From positions 62,001 to 126,000 of the forward strand of contig NZ_FNOR01000005.1 in NCBI RefSeq assembly GCF_900107095.1: 64,000 nucleotides of DNA, in the 5' to 3' direction. This stretch comes from Collimonas sp. OK242 (lineage in GTDB: Bacteria; Pseudomonadota; Gammaproteobacteria; Burkholderiales; Burkholderiaceae_D). Each line of letters opens with the position of its first letter. Position 1 is the first letter of the stretch. The position numbers and the translations under genes are program-made. The notes below the pieces were generated by a model, which worked only from the letters and a program-made list of their open reading frames with translations, was not told the DNA's origin and did no database searches. Positions 8,547 to 19,422 of the stretch are shown here, piece after piece.

Positions 8547-9314
8547 TTAATATAGTTTTAAGCACTCACTGATGACGAGTGCGGTCTTGACCGTCAATCC
8601 AATCAATTCTTGTTGCCTGTCTTCAGCTCGGATAGCCGGCGACATCAAGGTAATGACGCCCACCATGTGATCTGACTTGCTAAAAATGGGAGCACTGATA
8701 CCCCAGACACCCATGTCTACTTCTCCCTCGCTCACCGCATATCCCTGAGCACGTATCTTCGACAATTCGTCGCGCAGGAGATGCTGTTCTTTTGCTTGCC
8801 CGGGCAGCGATGCCGCAATTACCTTATCAGCCATTGGGGTAGATAAATGCGCCAGCAACGCTTTGGCGGAAGCGCCGCGCAGCAATGGCTGCGAACGTCC
8901 CTTCGAAAACGAGCAACGCAGGGAATGCTGGCTTTCCACCATGTCGAGACACATCACTTGATTGTTGACGGCGACCATCAGTCCGACGCTTTCCCCGCAT
9001 TGCATCATCAATTTTTCCATTTCCGGGCGAGCATGGGCGACCAGATATGAGGTGTGATCAAAGCCCCAGGCGAGTTGCACGCTGAATGGACCTGGTGCGT
9101 AGAGATTATCTTGTTCTTGTATCAATCCCCATTTCTTGAGGGGAAGCAAATGCCTGTATAAAGTGCTTTGGGGCAACTTGGTTACGTCCTTAAGCTGCTT
9201 CACCGTGATCGGCTTGCCATGCCTGGCGATCACGGAAAGCACCATGAGTGACCGTTCGCTGGTAGGAGTAGCTGAAAGAGGGCTCTCCAAATCGGATGAA
9301 TTGATCTCGTTCAT
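8547..9314 (-). CDS. IclR family transcriptional regulator
   Basis: A 255-residue regulator when started at the ATG at 9314; an earlier start would run through the palindrome at 9337-9370, which is better explained as an operator. Residues about 20-75 form the winged helix (SERSLMVLSVIARHGKPITV, then STLYRHLLPLKKWGLI), followed by an IclR effector domain with VQLAWGFDH, GESVGLMVAVNNQ, LLRGASAKALLAHL and a C-terminal GVWGISAPIFSK. It is transcribed in the same direction as the transporter and hutG and is probably the first gene of that unit, so it likely senses the imported compound and controls its own operon. No strong Shine-Dalgarno site is seen. Confidence 0.88.
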   Translation of the reverse strand: MNEINSSDLESPLSATPTSERSLMVLSVIARHGKPITVKQLKDVTKLPQSTLYRHLLPLKKWGLIQEQDNLYAPGPFSVQLAWGFDHTSYLVAHARPEMEKLMMQCGESVGLMVAVNNQVMCLDMVESQHSLRCSFSKGRSQPLLRGASAKALLAHLSTPMADKVIAASLPGQAKEQHLLRDELSKIRAQGYAVSEGEVDMGVWGISAPIFSKSDHMVGVITLMSPAIRAEDRQQELIGLTVKTALVISECLKLY

Positions 9315-9336
9315 GAACTTATCATCGGCCACAATT

Positions 9337-9370
9337 CCCATAATTACAAATAAAATTCCCAAATTATGGG
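9337..9370. promoter_or_regulatory. Candidate IclR operator palindrome
   Basis: The arms CCCATAATT (9337-9345) and AATTATGGG (9362-9370) are perfect inverted repeats separated by 16 bases. AATTCCCA also occurs twice as a direct repeat. The element sits 22 bases upstream of the preferred iclR start, where an autoregulatory site would be expected. Confidence 0.45.
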
Positions 9371-9649
9371 ATTGTTATTTTTGGGCTGATCGGGCTCTTC
9401 CGGAAAGGGAAGACAGGGCTCTTTAAACCAGCGGCCGTGCTCGCACTAGCTTAAATCTTGAACGCTCATGCCATTGACGGCAAGCGAGGGGTTTGCTGAG
9501 GGAATTACGTGAAGATCGGGAAAAGCAGAGGGAAGCGCAGCTGCAGGAGCGCATGAGCATCGCGCTTTCGTGTTATCGGAGCGGTGACGCTTGGCGCGGA
9601 CAACATTGACAGGACAGCCGCGCACTCATGGCGGGTCCAGCGAGAAGCG
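9371..9649. other. Intergenic region with a possible gene remnant
   Basis: Between the IclR operator and the FkbM gene. On the plus strand an open stretch from 9478 to the stop at 9607-9609 encodes a charged, helix-prone peptide (LRELREDREKQREAQLQERM and so on) of about 40 residues with normal GC-rich codon use. No start with a ribosome site is visible, so it may be the tail of a deleted gene. Confidence 0.3.
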
Positions 9650-10471
9650 TTAGCGGCGACGCAATATGGTTTTCAGCCGGTGGATCGCGCGCCAGGATCG
9701 GCTTTGCTTGAAAGCGTCGAGTTGCGCTTCGGCCCGGTCGGCACGTTCCTTTTCCATCAATAACGCGCGCTCGAACTCTGCCACGGGATGGCTGAATTTA
9801 TGGCCATAGCAAAACTGAAATTCATCTAGATTGCAGGGTGGAATTTCAAAAGCGGCTAAAAAATTCAGATGTTCTTCTGCCAGGTAGAAGGTGTTCAGGC
9901 CATCAAACAGAACCGGGCGGTAAGATGCGTCGGTGACGATTTTTTCCCACGGTTGATCCCTGTCCCAAGGGGTCTCTATCAGAATGATCCAGGGCCGCCA
10001 TTTGGTGAAATCCATGCCGCGCAACACGGACTCTTCATGGCCTTCAACGTCTATCTTCAGGAAATGTATGGGGCCTTTTACGTGTTCTTCGCAAATCGAT
10101 GTCAGGGTGCGGGAGTTGACGGTTTGATTCTGTAACGGCATGCCGGAATCTTTATATCGCTTGGCTGTATCGGCGTCCGCAGTCGAGAGCCCGGTGCCGG
10201 CAACCGCGTAAAAAGTGCGGACTTCATTGGCGTCGCCAGCGACGCATTGCAGGTTTATATCCTTGGGTCTTTGCTGACAAAGAGGGTCATAGAATTCCTG
10301 CAGCGGCTCAATGTTAATGCCGCTCCAGCCGCGCTCGTAAAATGCCCGTGTTACCGAGTCGATCGACGGGTGATTAGCGCCAACGTCGATATAAAACCCG
10401 TTCGGGAAATATCTGAGCACGCGCCACAACCGGATATCTTCGAAATTCTGTGCATAGGAAATGAATGTCAC
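9650..10471 (-). CDS. FkbM family methyltransferase
   Basis: A 273-residue SAM-dependent methyltransferase of the FkbM type, which usually O-methylates sugars or polyketide-like groups. The N-terminal part has ISYAQNFEDIRLWRVL and the SAM-binding strand FYIDVGANHPSIDSV (about residues 26-40); the second motif FLKIDVEGHEESVLRGMDF (about 137-155) is the family hallmark. Residues after 230 form a charged coiled-coil-like helix (LLMEKERADRAEAQLDAFKQ) and an Arg-rich tail, a feature of members that work next to glycosyltransferases. No glycan genes are nearby, so its acceptor is unknown. The gene is monocistronic. Confidence 0.88.
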   Translation of the reverse strand: MTFISYAQNFEDIRLWRVLRYFPNGFYIDVGANHPSIDSVTRAFYERGWSGINIEPLQEFYDPLCQQRPKDINLQCVAGDANEVRTFYAVAGTGLSTADADTAKRYKDSGMPLQNQTVNSRTLTSICEEHVKGPIHFLKIDVEGHEESVLRGMDFTKWRPWIILIETPWDRDQPWEKIVTDASYRPVLFDGLNTFYLAEEHLNFLAAFEIPPCNLDEFQFCYGHKFSHPVAEFERALLMEKERADRAEAQLDAFKQSRSWRAIHRLKTILRRR

Positions 10472-10597
10472 TGGCTCTTCCCGTCAATCAAAATGGTTTG
10501 TCTGCAATGGGTGCATATACCTGATGTTCTTATGTTCTTATGTTCATATGGCACGCTCTTGATTTACCCATGGCCGTCACGTGTCGGCTTCGCCGAA

Positions 10598-11146
10598 TTA
10601 CAGCGATTTATGGAAGCGCACACGATGCTGTCCTTCGCCGGCATAATTAAGAACAACCGGAATGCCATTGATTTCGCCTGATCCAGGAAGAAGCGTAAAT
10701 CCCAGTTTGCGATGAAATTCGATAGAACCGGTATTGACCACAGATGTGATGCTTTGCACCTCTGTACAGCCCTTGGCACCGACCACGTTGAAGAAGTGTT
10801 CGTAGAGCGTGCGGGCGAGCCCGCCGGCACGTGCGGCAGGGCTTACGCCCACGAAGTGGATGTAGGCGACCTTGGGATCGGATTGCGAGACAAAGCCGAT
10901 CAGAAATGCCTGAATAGCGTCCGACGGGCCTATGGCGAAACTGGTTGCGTTCAAATGCTCGAAAAATATGCGATGAACCAATGCGCGGACAGGACGGCCG
11001 CCCCACCAGTCATCGACTACAGAGGCGACGAATTCATAATCCGGCGATTCAAGAGTGCGGATAAGGCGTGCATTTAACGCGTGAGAGTTTCTCTTGATGT
11101 CTAATTGCTGATCCGATATGGCATCTGCCTGTTCTCTGGAAATCAA
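10598..11146 (-). CDS. GNAT family N-acetyltransferase
   Basis: A 182-residue acetyltransferase using acetyl-CoA. The TTG at 11144-11146 is chosen as start because AGGAG stands a few bases upstream on the minus strand. The central strand YIHFVGVSPAARAGGLARTL contains the pyrophosphate-binding loop, here R-A-G-G-L-A, and the C-terminal VNTGSIEFHRKLGF is the usual motif B region. The N-terminal third (SFAIGPSDAIQAFLIGFVSQ) fits the substrate-binding half. The substrate, whether a small molecule or a protein amine, cannot be read. It has no operon partner. Confidence 0.85.
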   Translation of the reverse strand: MISREQADAISDQQLDIKRNSHALNARLIRTLESPDYEFVASVVDDWWGGRPVRALVHRIFFEHLNATSFAIGPSDAIQAFLIGFVSQSDPKVAYIHFVGVSPAARAGGLARTLYEHFFNVVGAKGCTEVQSITSVVNTGSIEFHRKLGFTLLPGSGEINGIPVVLNYAGEGQHRVRFHKSL

Positions 11147-11331
11147 CTTTCACTCCTGTCTGTTTACCGCGGGTGATGACGAGTTTAGCAAACATTGTGT
11201 TGTATAAGTGCAATTGACTATTCGGCCGGATATCGACCAATCGGTCGACCTGCTGATCTCCGTGGCGCCCTAAATAAAAGCATCACTTTTGCCGTTAACG
11301 AGGACGTGGACGATGTTGTTCAGCGCATCGC

Positions 11332-11388
11332 CGCACGCTGATCCTGATTGGCTTCGACGGCGTGATAGCCGACACGGAAGCGGATTGA
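11332..11388 (+). pseudogene. Remnant of a HAD-type phosphatase gene
   Basis: In one frame the DNA reads RTLILIGFDGVIADTEAD and then TGA. This resembles the first catalytic motif of HAD phosphatases (usually hhhFDxDGVhhDTE), but with the second Asp position lost and the frame ending immediately. Just upstream, another frame reads SITFAVNEDVDDVVQRIAAR and stops at 11338. Together they look like two short relics left by deletions. There is no intact gene between the GNAT gene and the chemoreceptor, so 11147-11498 is otherwise without recognised content. Confidence 0.35.
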
Positions 11389-11498
11389 ATGCAACGCTCG
11401 CAATTTGCAAAAGAGGCTTCTTTGAGGTTTTTCTTTGAAATTTTGCTTTGACATCTGCTTTGACATCTATGAATCGCACTCTTACAGAAGAAATAGAA

Positions 11499-13232
11499 AT
11501 GAAAATCGCTAATCTTAAAGTCGGCACGCGGATGGGGATCGGGTTCGCCATTATTCTTGCTCTTTCGGTCGTTTCGACCGTCATCGGAATATCTAACCTG
11601 CGCCAGGTTGCAATGGCGACGCAACAAATGATGGAAAAGCCTTTGGTAAAAGAACGGCTGGTATCTGACTGGGGCGTTCTCACTACCTCCGCTATCGTAC
11701 GTACTTCGTTAATTGTTAAAAGTACGGATGGGTCGCTGGCGACGACGTTTGCGGAAGATATCGATGCCAGTGTCAAAAAGGGGGGCGAACTCCAGAAAAC
11801 GCTTGAGCCGCTATTGATTTCCGACGCAGAAAAAGAATTATTCAAGTCGATCATGGGTCTCCGCGAAAAATACCAACAGGCCAAAGTATTGGCGATGAAA
11901 GCAAAGCAAGACGGTAACAGTGAAGAGTCATCACGGATTTACAATGATATGTTTTTACCAAATGCGAAAAACTACAAAGGTCTGCTTGATGAACTTCTTT
12001 CCTTGCAAAGAAAGAGCATCGACCAGACCGGACGCGAGGTTGCGCAGTTATATAGCCGCAGCTTCAATCTGATGGTGTTGCTAGGCGTGTTGATAGTTGC
12101 ATTGGGGGCGGTGTGCGCATTCCTGATCTCACGCTCCGTCACGCGGCCCTTGGGTGAGGCAATCAAGGTTGCGCAAACCGTCGCTTCCGGCAATCTGAGC
12201 AGCCGCATCGAAGTGAAAACCACTGAAGAGACCGGGCAGTTGATGCAGGCCTTGAAGGACATGAACGACAGCTTGTTGAAGGTGGTCGGTGACGTGCGCA
12301 TCGGTACCGATACTATCGCTACCGCATCGGGCCAGATCGCATCCGGCAACCAGGATCTATCGTCGCGTACCGAGCAACAGGCCAGCTCGCTGGAAGAAAC
12401 CGCCGCGTCCATGGAGCAATTGACCGGCACGGTGAAACAGAATGCCGATAATGCGCGGCAAGCCAATCAACTGGCGGTATCCGCGTCCGGTGTCGCAGTC
12501 AAGGGCGGCGGCGTCGTGTCGCAAGTGGTCGAGACTATGGGGTCGATCAATACATCGGCCAGGAAGATCGTCGACATTATCGGCGTCATTGACAGCATCG
12601 CGTTCCAGACCAATATCCTGGCGCTGAATGCGGCGGTGGAAGCGGCGCGCGCCGGAGAGCAGGGGCGTGGTTTCGCGGTCGTTGCCAGCGAGGTGCGCAA
12701 CCTGGCGCATCGCTCCGCCGCGGCGGCGAAAGAGATCAAAGCCTTGATCGACGACTCGGTGGAAAAAGTCGATATCGGGGTCAAGCTGGTCGACCAGGCT
12801 GGCACCACCATGGGCGAGATCGTCGACAGCGTCAAACGCGTGACCGATATCATGAGCGAGATTACCGCGGCAAGCGAGGAACAGACTGCCGGGATTGAAC
12901 AGGTTAACCAGGCGATCATGCAGATGGATCAGGTCACGCAGCAGAATGCCGCGTTGGTCGAGGAGGCCGCCGCCGCCGCCGCGTCTCTGCAGGACCAGGC
13001 CGCGCACCTGGTGCAGGTGGTCAGCGTGTTCAATACCGGCGGAATGGCAGAGTCTGGCGGCGCGTCTTCGAAGACGACAAATCGGCTGTCTCCGCACGCG
13101 GCGACATCTGGCCGCATCGCCGCCGTACCTCGCAGCGCCAGGCAAGCGGCGGTGACGAACCTGAAGCCGTTGAAACGTGTGGCGAATGTAACCGCCGCGA
13201 CCACCGCTGACGATGAATGGGCGACATTTTAA
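11499..13232 (+). CDS. Methyl-accepting chemotaxis protein
   Basis: A 577-residue chemoreceptor; the ATG at 11499 follows AGAAG and places the first transmembrane helix at about residues 12-33. A four-helix-bundle sensor follows, then a second membrane helix near 188-212, HAMP ([20 protein letters not shown]), and the long cytoplasmic hairpin with the tip [20 protein letters not shown] that contacts CheA and CheW. The chain ends EWATF, which fits the xWxxF tether that recruits CheR and CheB. It therefore probably serves as a high-abundance, self-adapting receptor. The ligand is unknown. No che genes lie nearby, so it joins a core array encoded elsewhere. Confidence 0.93.
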   Translation: MKIANLKVGTRMGIGFAIILALSVVSTVIGISNLRQVAMATQQMMEKPLVKERLVSDWGVLTTSAIVRTSLIVKSTDGSLATTFAEDIDASVKKGGELQKTLEPLLISDAEKELFKSIMGLREKYQQAKVLAMKAKQDGNSEESSRIYNDMFLPNAKNYKGLLDELLSLQRKSIDQTGREVAQLYSRSFNLMVLLGVLIVALGAVCAFLISRSVTRPLGEAIKVAQTVASGNLSSRIEVKTTEETGQLMQALKDMNDSLLKVVGDVRIGTDTIATASGQIASGNQDLSSRTEQQASSLEETAASMEQLTGTVKQNADNARQANQLAVSASGVAVKGGGVVSQVVETMGSINTSARKIVDIIGVIDSIAFQTNILALNAAVEAARAGEQGRGFAVVASEVRNLAHRSAAAAKEIKALIDDSVEKVDIGVKLVDQAGTTMGEIVDSVKRVTDIMSEITAASEEQTAGIEQVNQAIMQMDQVTQQNAALVEEAAAAAASLQDQAAHLVQVVSVFNTGGMAESGGASSKTTNRLSPHAATSGRIAAVPRSARQAAVTNLKPLKRVANVTAATTADDEWATF

Positions 13233-13287
13233 ACGAAAGAGGTTTGCCGCCAGTTTTGAGGATGTCCGGCTTAAAGGAAACGATACT

Positions 13288-14930
<1,643 letters not shown>

Positions 14931-14940
<10 letters not shown>

Positions 14941-15647
14941 CGAAGATGGTAAAAAGAAAATCCGCTGAGCATGCAACGGCTGAGTCGGACGTAACGGCGA
15001 AACCAGGCGCCACGGCCAAGCGGCCAGGGCGGCCGACGGGCAGCGCGCGCGGGCCTGAGCAACGCAACCGCCTGCTCGACACGGCGCTGGTTTTGTTTGC
15101 GCGGCAGGGAATCGTCGATACCACGCTCGCCTCTATTGCGCGCGAAGCTATGGTGACGCCGGCGATGGTGAATTACTACTTCACCAGCCGCGATCAGTTG
15201 ATCGACGTGTTAGTCGAAGAGCGTTTTCTGCCGGTGAAAGCAGCATTGGCTGGCGTGTTCCAGGCCCATCCAAACGATCCCGTGGCAGCCATCACCGAAC
15301 TGACGCGACGGTTCGTCGATGTCGCGACAACCTATCCGTGGTTTGCGCCGCTATGGCTGCGTGGAATAATCACGCATGACGGCCTGATCAAGCAGCGGAT
15401 GCACGAACGTGTCGGCGATGAGGACCAGAAGGCGGCGCTTCGATGCATCAAGCGATGGCAACGCGAAGGGTTGCTCAATGCCGGTCTGGAACCGTCGTTG
15501 ATATTTTTGTCGCTGATGGGCCTGACGATTCTGCCGCTCGCAACAATCATGACGCGGCAGGTCGGTCCGGAGCACAGTCCAATTGATGCCGCGGCAATCG
15601 CACGGCATGCGATTGCTTTACTGGTGCATGGGGTGGGGCCGCATTAG
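14931..15647 (+). CDS. TetR/AcrR family transcriptional regulator
   Basis: A 238-residue regulator. A charged N-terminal tail of about 40 residues precedes the TetR helix-turn-helix (RNRLLDTALVLFARQGIVDT, then IAREAMVTPAMVNYYFTSRD at about 63-82). The rest is the helical ligand domain (LTRRFVDVATTYPWFAPLWL, a C-terminal TetR_C-like region). The ATG at 14931 lacks a ribosome site and lies within an operator repeat; the in-frame ATG at 14946 is an equally good start. It probably represses the divergent MFS pump and itself. Confidence 0.9.
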
Positions 15648-15817
15648 CTACGAGAGTTGGTGCTTCAGGGGATGCTCTCCATGAATGCTACGGCGGGCCG
15701 TCTGCGGTGTAAAATCCGCAACGCGTTCGATATCAACATCGAATGCCCCCTTTCGCTTCTAACGCTTCTGTACGTGCCAGACATGGCACGCCAACGTATC
15801 CATCATCAGGACTCAAC

Positions 15818-17080
15818 ATGGCAATGTGGCCGATTCAGCTTTGCATCATCATTCTTGCAACGATGCTATGTGGCGCCCTGGCCAAGCGCATCGGGCAAAG
15901 CCGCGTAGTCGGGGAAATCGCTGCCGGCCTGATATTGGGGCCTGCGGTTCTTGGCGCGATCAACACGGATCTTTATAACATGCTGTTCTCCAATGCGGTC
16001 ATGCCGGTGATCTCGCAGTTCGGGGAACTCGGCCTGGTTTTGCTGATGTTCCAACTTGGACTGCACCTGGACCTGAAAAGTCTCCAGGGACGCGTGCCGA
16101 TGCGCATGCCGGTTACTGTCGCGCTATCTGGAATCGTCTTCCCATTCGCAATCGGCTGCGCGCTTGCTGCCGTATCCCGGTCGGCGCTCGCGCCGGAAGT
16201 TCCCGCTCTCGGCTATGTGCTGTTTTGCGGCGTTGCATTGTCTATTTCCGCAATGCCGGTGATGGTGCGCATCGTGCTGGATTTGCAGATGGAAGGCACA
16301 TTCACTGCCACAGTCGCATTGACGGCCGCATCCCTGACGGATCTGCTTGGATGGTTGCTGCTGGCAGTGATCACGGCGATTTCTACAGGCGGTTTTACAT
16401 GGGAACATATTGCGCGCAATGTGGCGCTCCTGCTTATTTTTGTCGCAGTCTCGATGTTGATCGTGCGACCGCTTTGGACCTGGGTAATTGCCGGCAGGGC
16501 GGCATCCCGCGTCACGTCGCGCGTGCTGCCTGCCGTGATTTGCTATGTGTTGATATCGTCCTGGATCACGGCTGAAATCGGTTTTCACAGTGCATTCGGT
16601 GCGCTGATGGCCGGGTTGGTGCTGCGTGATCTGCCCGGGTTGAAGATTGAATGGCGCGACAAGGTTGAGGGATTTGTAGCGTTGATACTCATGCCGGTAT
16701 TTTTTGCGCTTGCAGGTATCCAGGCCGCAAGCGGAAATGTGTCTTTGCCGAATTTCTGGCTGTGGTTCAGTTTGTTCCTTATCGGCGGAATCGCCGGCAA
16801 GTTCGGCGGCAGTTATCTGGGAGCGCGTATGGCGGGCGTCGGGCATCGTGACGCCAGCGTGATCGGTGCGTTAATGAATACGCGCGGACTAATGGAGCTT
16901 ATCGTCCTGACGATCGGTTTGAAGCTAGGCATTCTGCCGCCTTCCGTGTACACGATGCTTTTTGTCATGGCGCTGGCAACCACTGCAATGACGGTTCCGG
17001 TATTGCGGCTTTTCGGGTATGGCAGCCAGCGTGACGAACGAGGCACAGACGGAATTCCGGTGAAACGCCGTGACGCGTGA
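15818..17080 (+). CDS. Cation:proton antiporter (CPA2/KefB-like membrane domain)
   Basis: A 420-residue integral membrane protein with about 12-13 helices. The start at 15818 follows AGGA and opens directly into the first helix (MAMWPIQLCIIILATMLCGA). RVVGEIAAGLILGPAVLG and FGELGLVLLMFQLGLHLDLK are the usual CPA2 signatures of helices 2-4, and ALMNTRGLMELIVLTIGLKL is the conserved late segment. It exchanges Na+ or K+ for protons, but lacks the cytosolic TrkA-N domain of full KefB/C, so regulation by NAD(H) or glutathione adducts is not expected. It stands alone between tetR and a convergent chemoreceptor gene. Confidence 0.88.
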   Translation: MAMWPIQLCIIILATMLCGALAKRIGQSRVVGEIAAGLILGPAVLGAINTDLYNMLFSNAVMPVISQFGELGLVLLMFQLGLHLDLKSLQGRVPMRMPVTVALSGIVFPFAIGCALAAVSRSALAPEVPALGYVLFCGVALSISAMPVMVRIVLDLQMEGTFTATVALTAASLTDLLGWLLLAVITAISTGGFTWEHIARNVALLLIFVAVSMLIVRPLWTWVIAGRAASRVTSRVLPAVICYVLISSWITAEIGFHSAFGALMAGLVLRDLPGLKIEWRDKVEGFVALILMPVFFALAGIQAASGNVSLPNFWLWFSLFLIGGIAGKFGGSYLGARMAGVGHRDASVIGALMNTRGLMELIVLTIGLKLGILPPSVYTMLFVMALATTAMTVPVLRLFGYGSQRDERGTDGIPVKRRDA

Positions 17081-17117
17081 TCTGCCGCGCCTTTTTTCAA
17101 TAGATTAACAAGAAGGC

Positions 17118-18782
17118 TTATCGATAGGAGACATGTTTCCTCGCCCAAGCCAAATCATCTTGTCTGACACGAATAGCCTGTTCGCGCATGGGCAATATCG
17201 CGGCCGACTGCACCGCGTCCAGCTTGAACACGCTGATCACCGAGGTCAGGTTTCCGGCTTGTTCCTTCAGCGATTCAGCCGCAGCGGCGGCTTCCTCGAC
17301 CAGCGCGGCATTTTGCTGGGTAACCTGATCCATCTGCCCGATCGCCTGATTAACCTGTTCGATACCGCTGCTCTGCGCTTCACCGGCGGCAGTAATCTCC
17401 GCCATGATATCGCTCACGCGCTTGACGCTATCGACTATCTGCTCCATGGTGTTTCCGGCCTCATTGACCAGTTTGCTGCCGGCGTCAACCGTTTCCATCG
17501 AATCGCCGATCAAGGCCTTGATTTCTTTTGCCGCAGATGCGGAGCGCTGCGCCAGATTCCGCACTTCACTGGCGACTACCGCGAAGCCACGCCCCTGTTC
17601 ACCGGCGCGCGCGGCTTCGACCGCGGCGTTCAACGCCAGGATATTAGTCTGAAACGCAATGCCGTCGATCACCGCGATGATGTCGACAATTTTCCTGGCT
17701 GAATCGTGGATGGAGCCCATCGTTATCACCACCCGGGAGACCACGGCGCCGCCCTCGAGTGCGACACCGGAAGCAGTTGCGGCCAGTTGATTGGCTTGGC
17801 GTGCATTGTCGGCATTCAGTTTTACCGTCGACGTCAATTCTTCCATCGATGCAGCAGTCTCTTCGAGCGACGCAGCTTGCTGCTCGGTGCGTGCCGACAG
17901 ATCCTGGTTGCCGGATGCGATCTGGCCCGACGCCGCGGCAATCGTCTCGATGCCGCTGCGGCAGCGGCCGACGATGCCCTGCAAGCTTTCGTTCATTTGA
18001 TGCAGGGCGCCCAGCAATTCGCCAATTTCATCTTTGCGTCCGGTTTCAATCCGGCTGGTGAGGTCGCCGTCGGCAACGGTGCGAGCAACCTTGACTGCCG
18101 AGCGCAACGGTCCGGTAATGCCGTTGATGATCCAGTAGGTCAAGCCACTGCCGATTAGCGTGCCGATCGCTACCACCGAAAGTAAAAAACGCAGCGCCAG
18201 GGCATTTCTCTGCGTGGCCTCGCTTTCGCTTTGCTGCATCAGATCTTTTGACTCTTGTGCAACCAAGGCGACGATGTCGTCGATTTTTTTTGTCGGCTCG
18301 CGATCCATCCCAGCGACCGATTTGTCGACAATGTGGGCGCTGTCCGCTTTTGCCGGATCGAACCGGGCCAGGGCGGACAGATATTTTTGCGCCAGCTCGG
18401 CATTGGTCCGGCTTGCTTCTGCAATAAGCGGCGTGTCGAGGCCTAACTGGCTGAGCGTCTTCCCCAACTGATTAAGCCCGTCCCTGGATTCTTCGCCCTT
18501 TTTTACAAAGGCATTTTTGTGTTTCTCAAACGCAGCGCTGTCGCTGCCTCTTAGCAGAAGGTCTTTCCATTCTTGTATTTCTATTTTGAAATCGACCTGC
18601 GCTTTTCTGGCAAGATTCACGGCCAGTTGAAAGTTAGCCGCGTTTTTCATCATGTCGGCGGTCCGTACATTGCTCTCGTAAAGCGAGCGCCAGCCAATCA
18701 GGCCCATCAAGATGGAGGTCAGTATCAGCAATGTCGATAATGCGGTGAGCCTGGCGGATATTTTTAAATTAGAGATATTCAT
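17118..18782 (-). CDS. Methyl-accepting chemotaxis protein without CheR tether
   Basis: A 554-residue chemoreceptor with the start placed at the ATG at 18782, where the chain begins [20 protein letters not shown] and enters its first membrane helix. The periplasmic part contains [19 protein letters not shown], a stretch shared by many proteobacterial four-helix sensors. HAMP follows the second membrane helix ([20 protein letters not shown]), then the signalling hairpin [20 protein letters not shown]. The C-terminus ([10 protein letters not shown]) has no xWxxF tether, unlike the receptor at 11499, so its methylation probably depends on neighbours in the array. The cytoplasmic halves of the two are closely similar, suggesting paralogy. 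Confidence 0.92.
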   Translation of the reverse strand: MNISNLKISARLTALSTLLILTSILMGLIGWRSLYESNVRTADMMKNAANFQLAVNLARKAQVDFKIEIQEWKDLLLRGSDSAAFEKHKNAFVKKGEESRDGLNQLGKTLSQLGLDTPLIAEASRTNAELAQKYLSALARFDPAKADSAHIVDKSVAGMDREPTKKIDDIVALVAQESKDLMQQSESEATQRNALALRFLLSVVAIGTLIGSGLTYWIINGITGPLRSAVKVARTVADGDLTSRIETGRKDEIGELLGALHQMNESLQGIVGRCRSGIETIAAASGQIASGNQDLSARTEQQAASLEETAASMEELTSTVKLNADNARQANQLAATASGVALEGGAVVSRVVITMGSIHDSARKIVDIIAVIDGIAFQTNILALNAAVEAARAGEQGRGFAVVASEVRNLAQRSASAAKEIKALIGDSMETVDAGSKLVNEAGNTMEQIVDSVKRVSDIMAEITAAGEAQSSGIEQVNQAIGQMDQVTQQNAALVEEAAAAAESLKEQAGNLTSVISVFKLDAVQSAAILPMREQAIRVRQDDLAWARKHVSYR

Positions 18783-19422
18783 TGTTTTTTGGAATAGGAA
18801 AAAATCTTGTTGGACAATAAATAACATTGCACGGAATACGCCTGTCGACTCGCGACACAACAACGTCAGCGCGCCTGGGAAGGCCGGATCATGAACACTG
18901 CGCTGTTGTTGGGGTTTACGGCAGGTGAAAGAGAAACTTGAAAATTCATTTGTAAGCAAACATAAATGAATATCGAATATGTTGGATTTTTAAAAATACT
19001 TCTCGCGGGAATTTTCTGAATTCGCGCTACCTGCGGTCGCCATCCATGCCGACATGGCCCTTTTAACAGGTCGAGCATACGTGGACAGGATCAAGGCGGC
19101 TCTTGGACTGCGCCTGATAAAAGAGCTGCCTCTTCTGTTCGGGGTGCCATGCGCGTTGTACACAAAAACGCTGCAGAAAAAACGCTGTAGAAAAAAATAT
19201 CAGGCTTTGACCCGGCGAAGCCGTGAGCGGCCGTTCACGGAGCGTCAATCAAAGCTCCCGCTCCTCGCTGTGCTGAAGCGATGGGCGGAGCTGCCTGGAT
19301 GGCATATCAACTTCATTGATGTCCTAATTGTGCGCTAACTATTCTTCATTAGGCTGAGTCCGGCTTGTATGTAAAAAAATCAGCGCCGTCACAGGACATT
19401 CATTTAACCATTGATTGAGCAC
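18783..19422. other. Long intergenic region with one palindrome
   Basis: 640 bases between divergent genes (chemoreceptor on minus, propeller protein on plus). It holds no convincing coding region; the frame from 19054 to 19338 is Arg-rich and unlike any family. At 19221-19240 CCGTGAGCGG is followed directly by CCGTTCACGG, a 20-base palindrome with one mismatch, which could be an operator or a short hairpin. No clear promoter was assigned. Confidence 0.45.

Noticed and set aside
11270-11884. Long minus-strand frame over the chemoreceptor start
   Set aside because: It lies opposite the membrane and sensor part of a clear chemoreceptor and its Ser/Ile-rich product matches nothing.
19054-19338. 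A 94-codon frame in the gap before the propeller gene
   Set aside because: Arg/Lys-rich with no family resemblance and no ribosome site; treated as non-coding.
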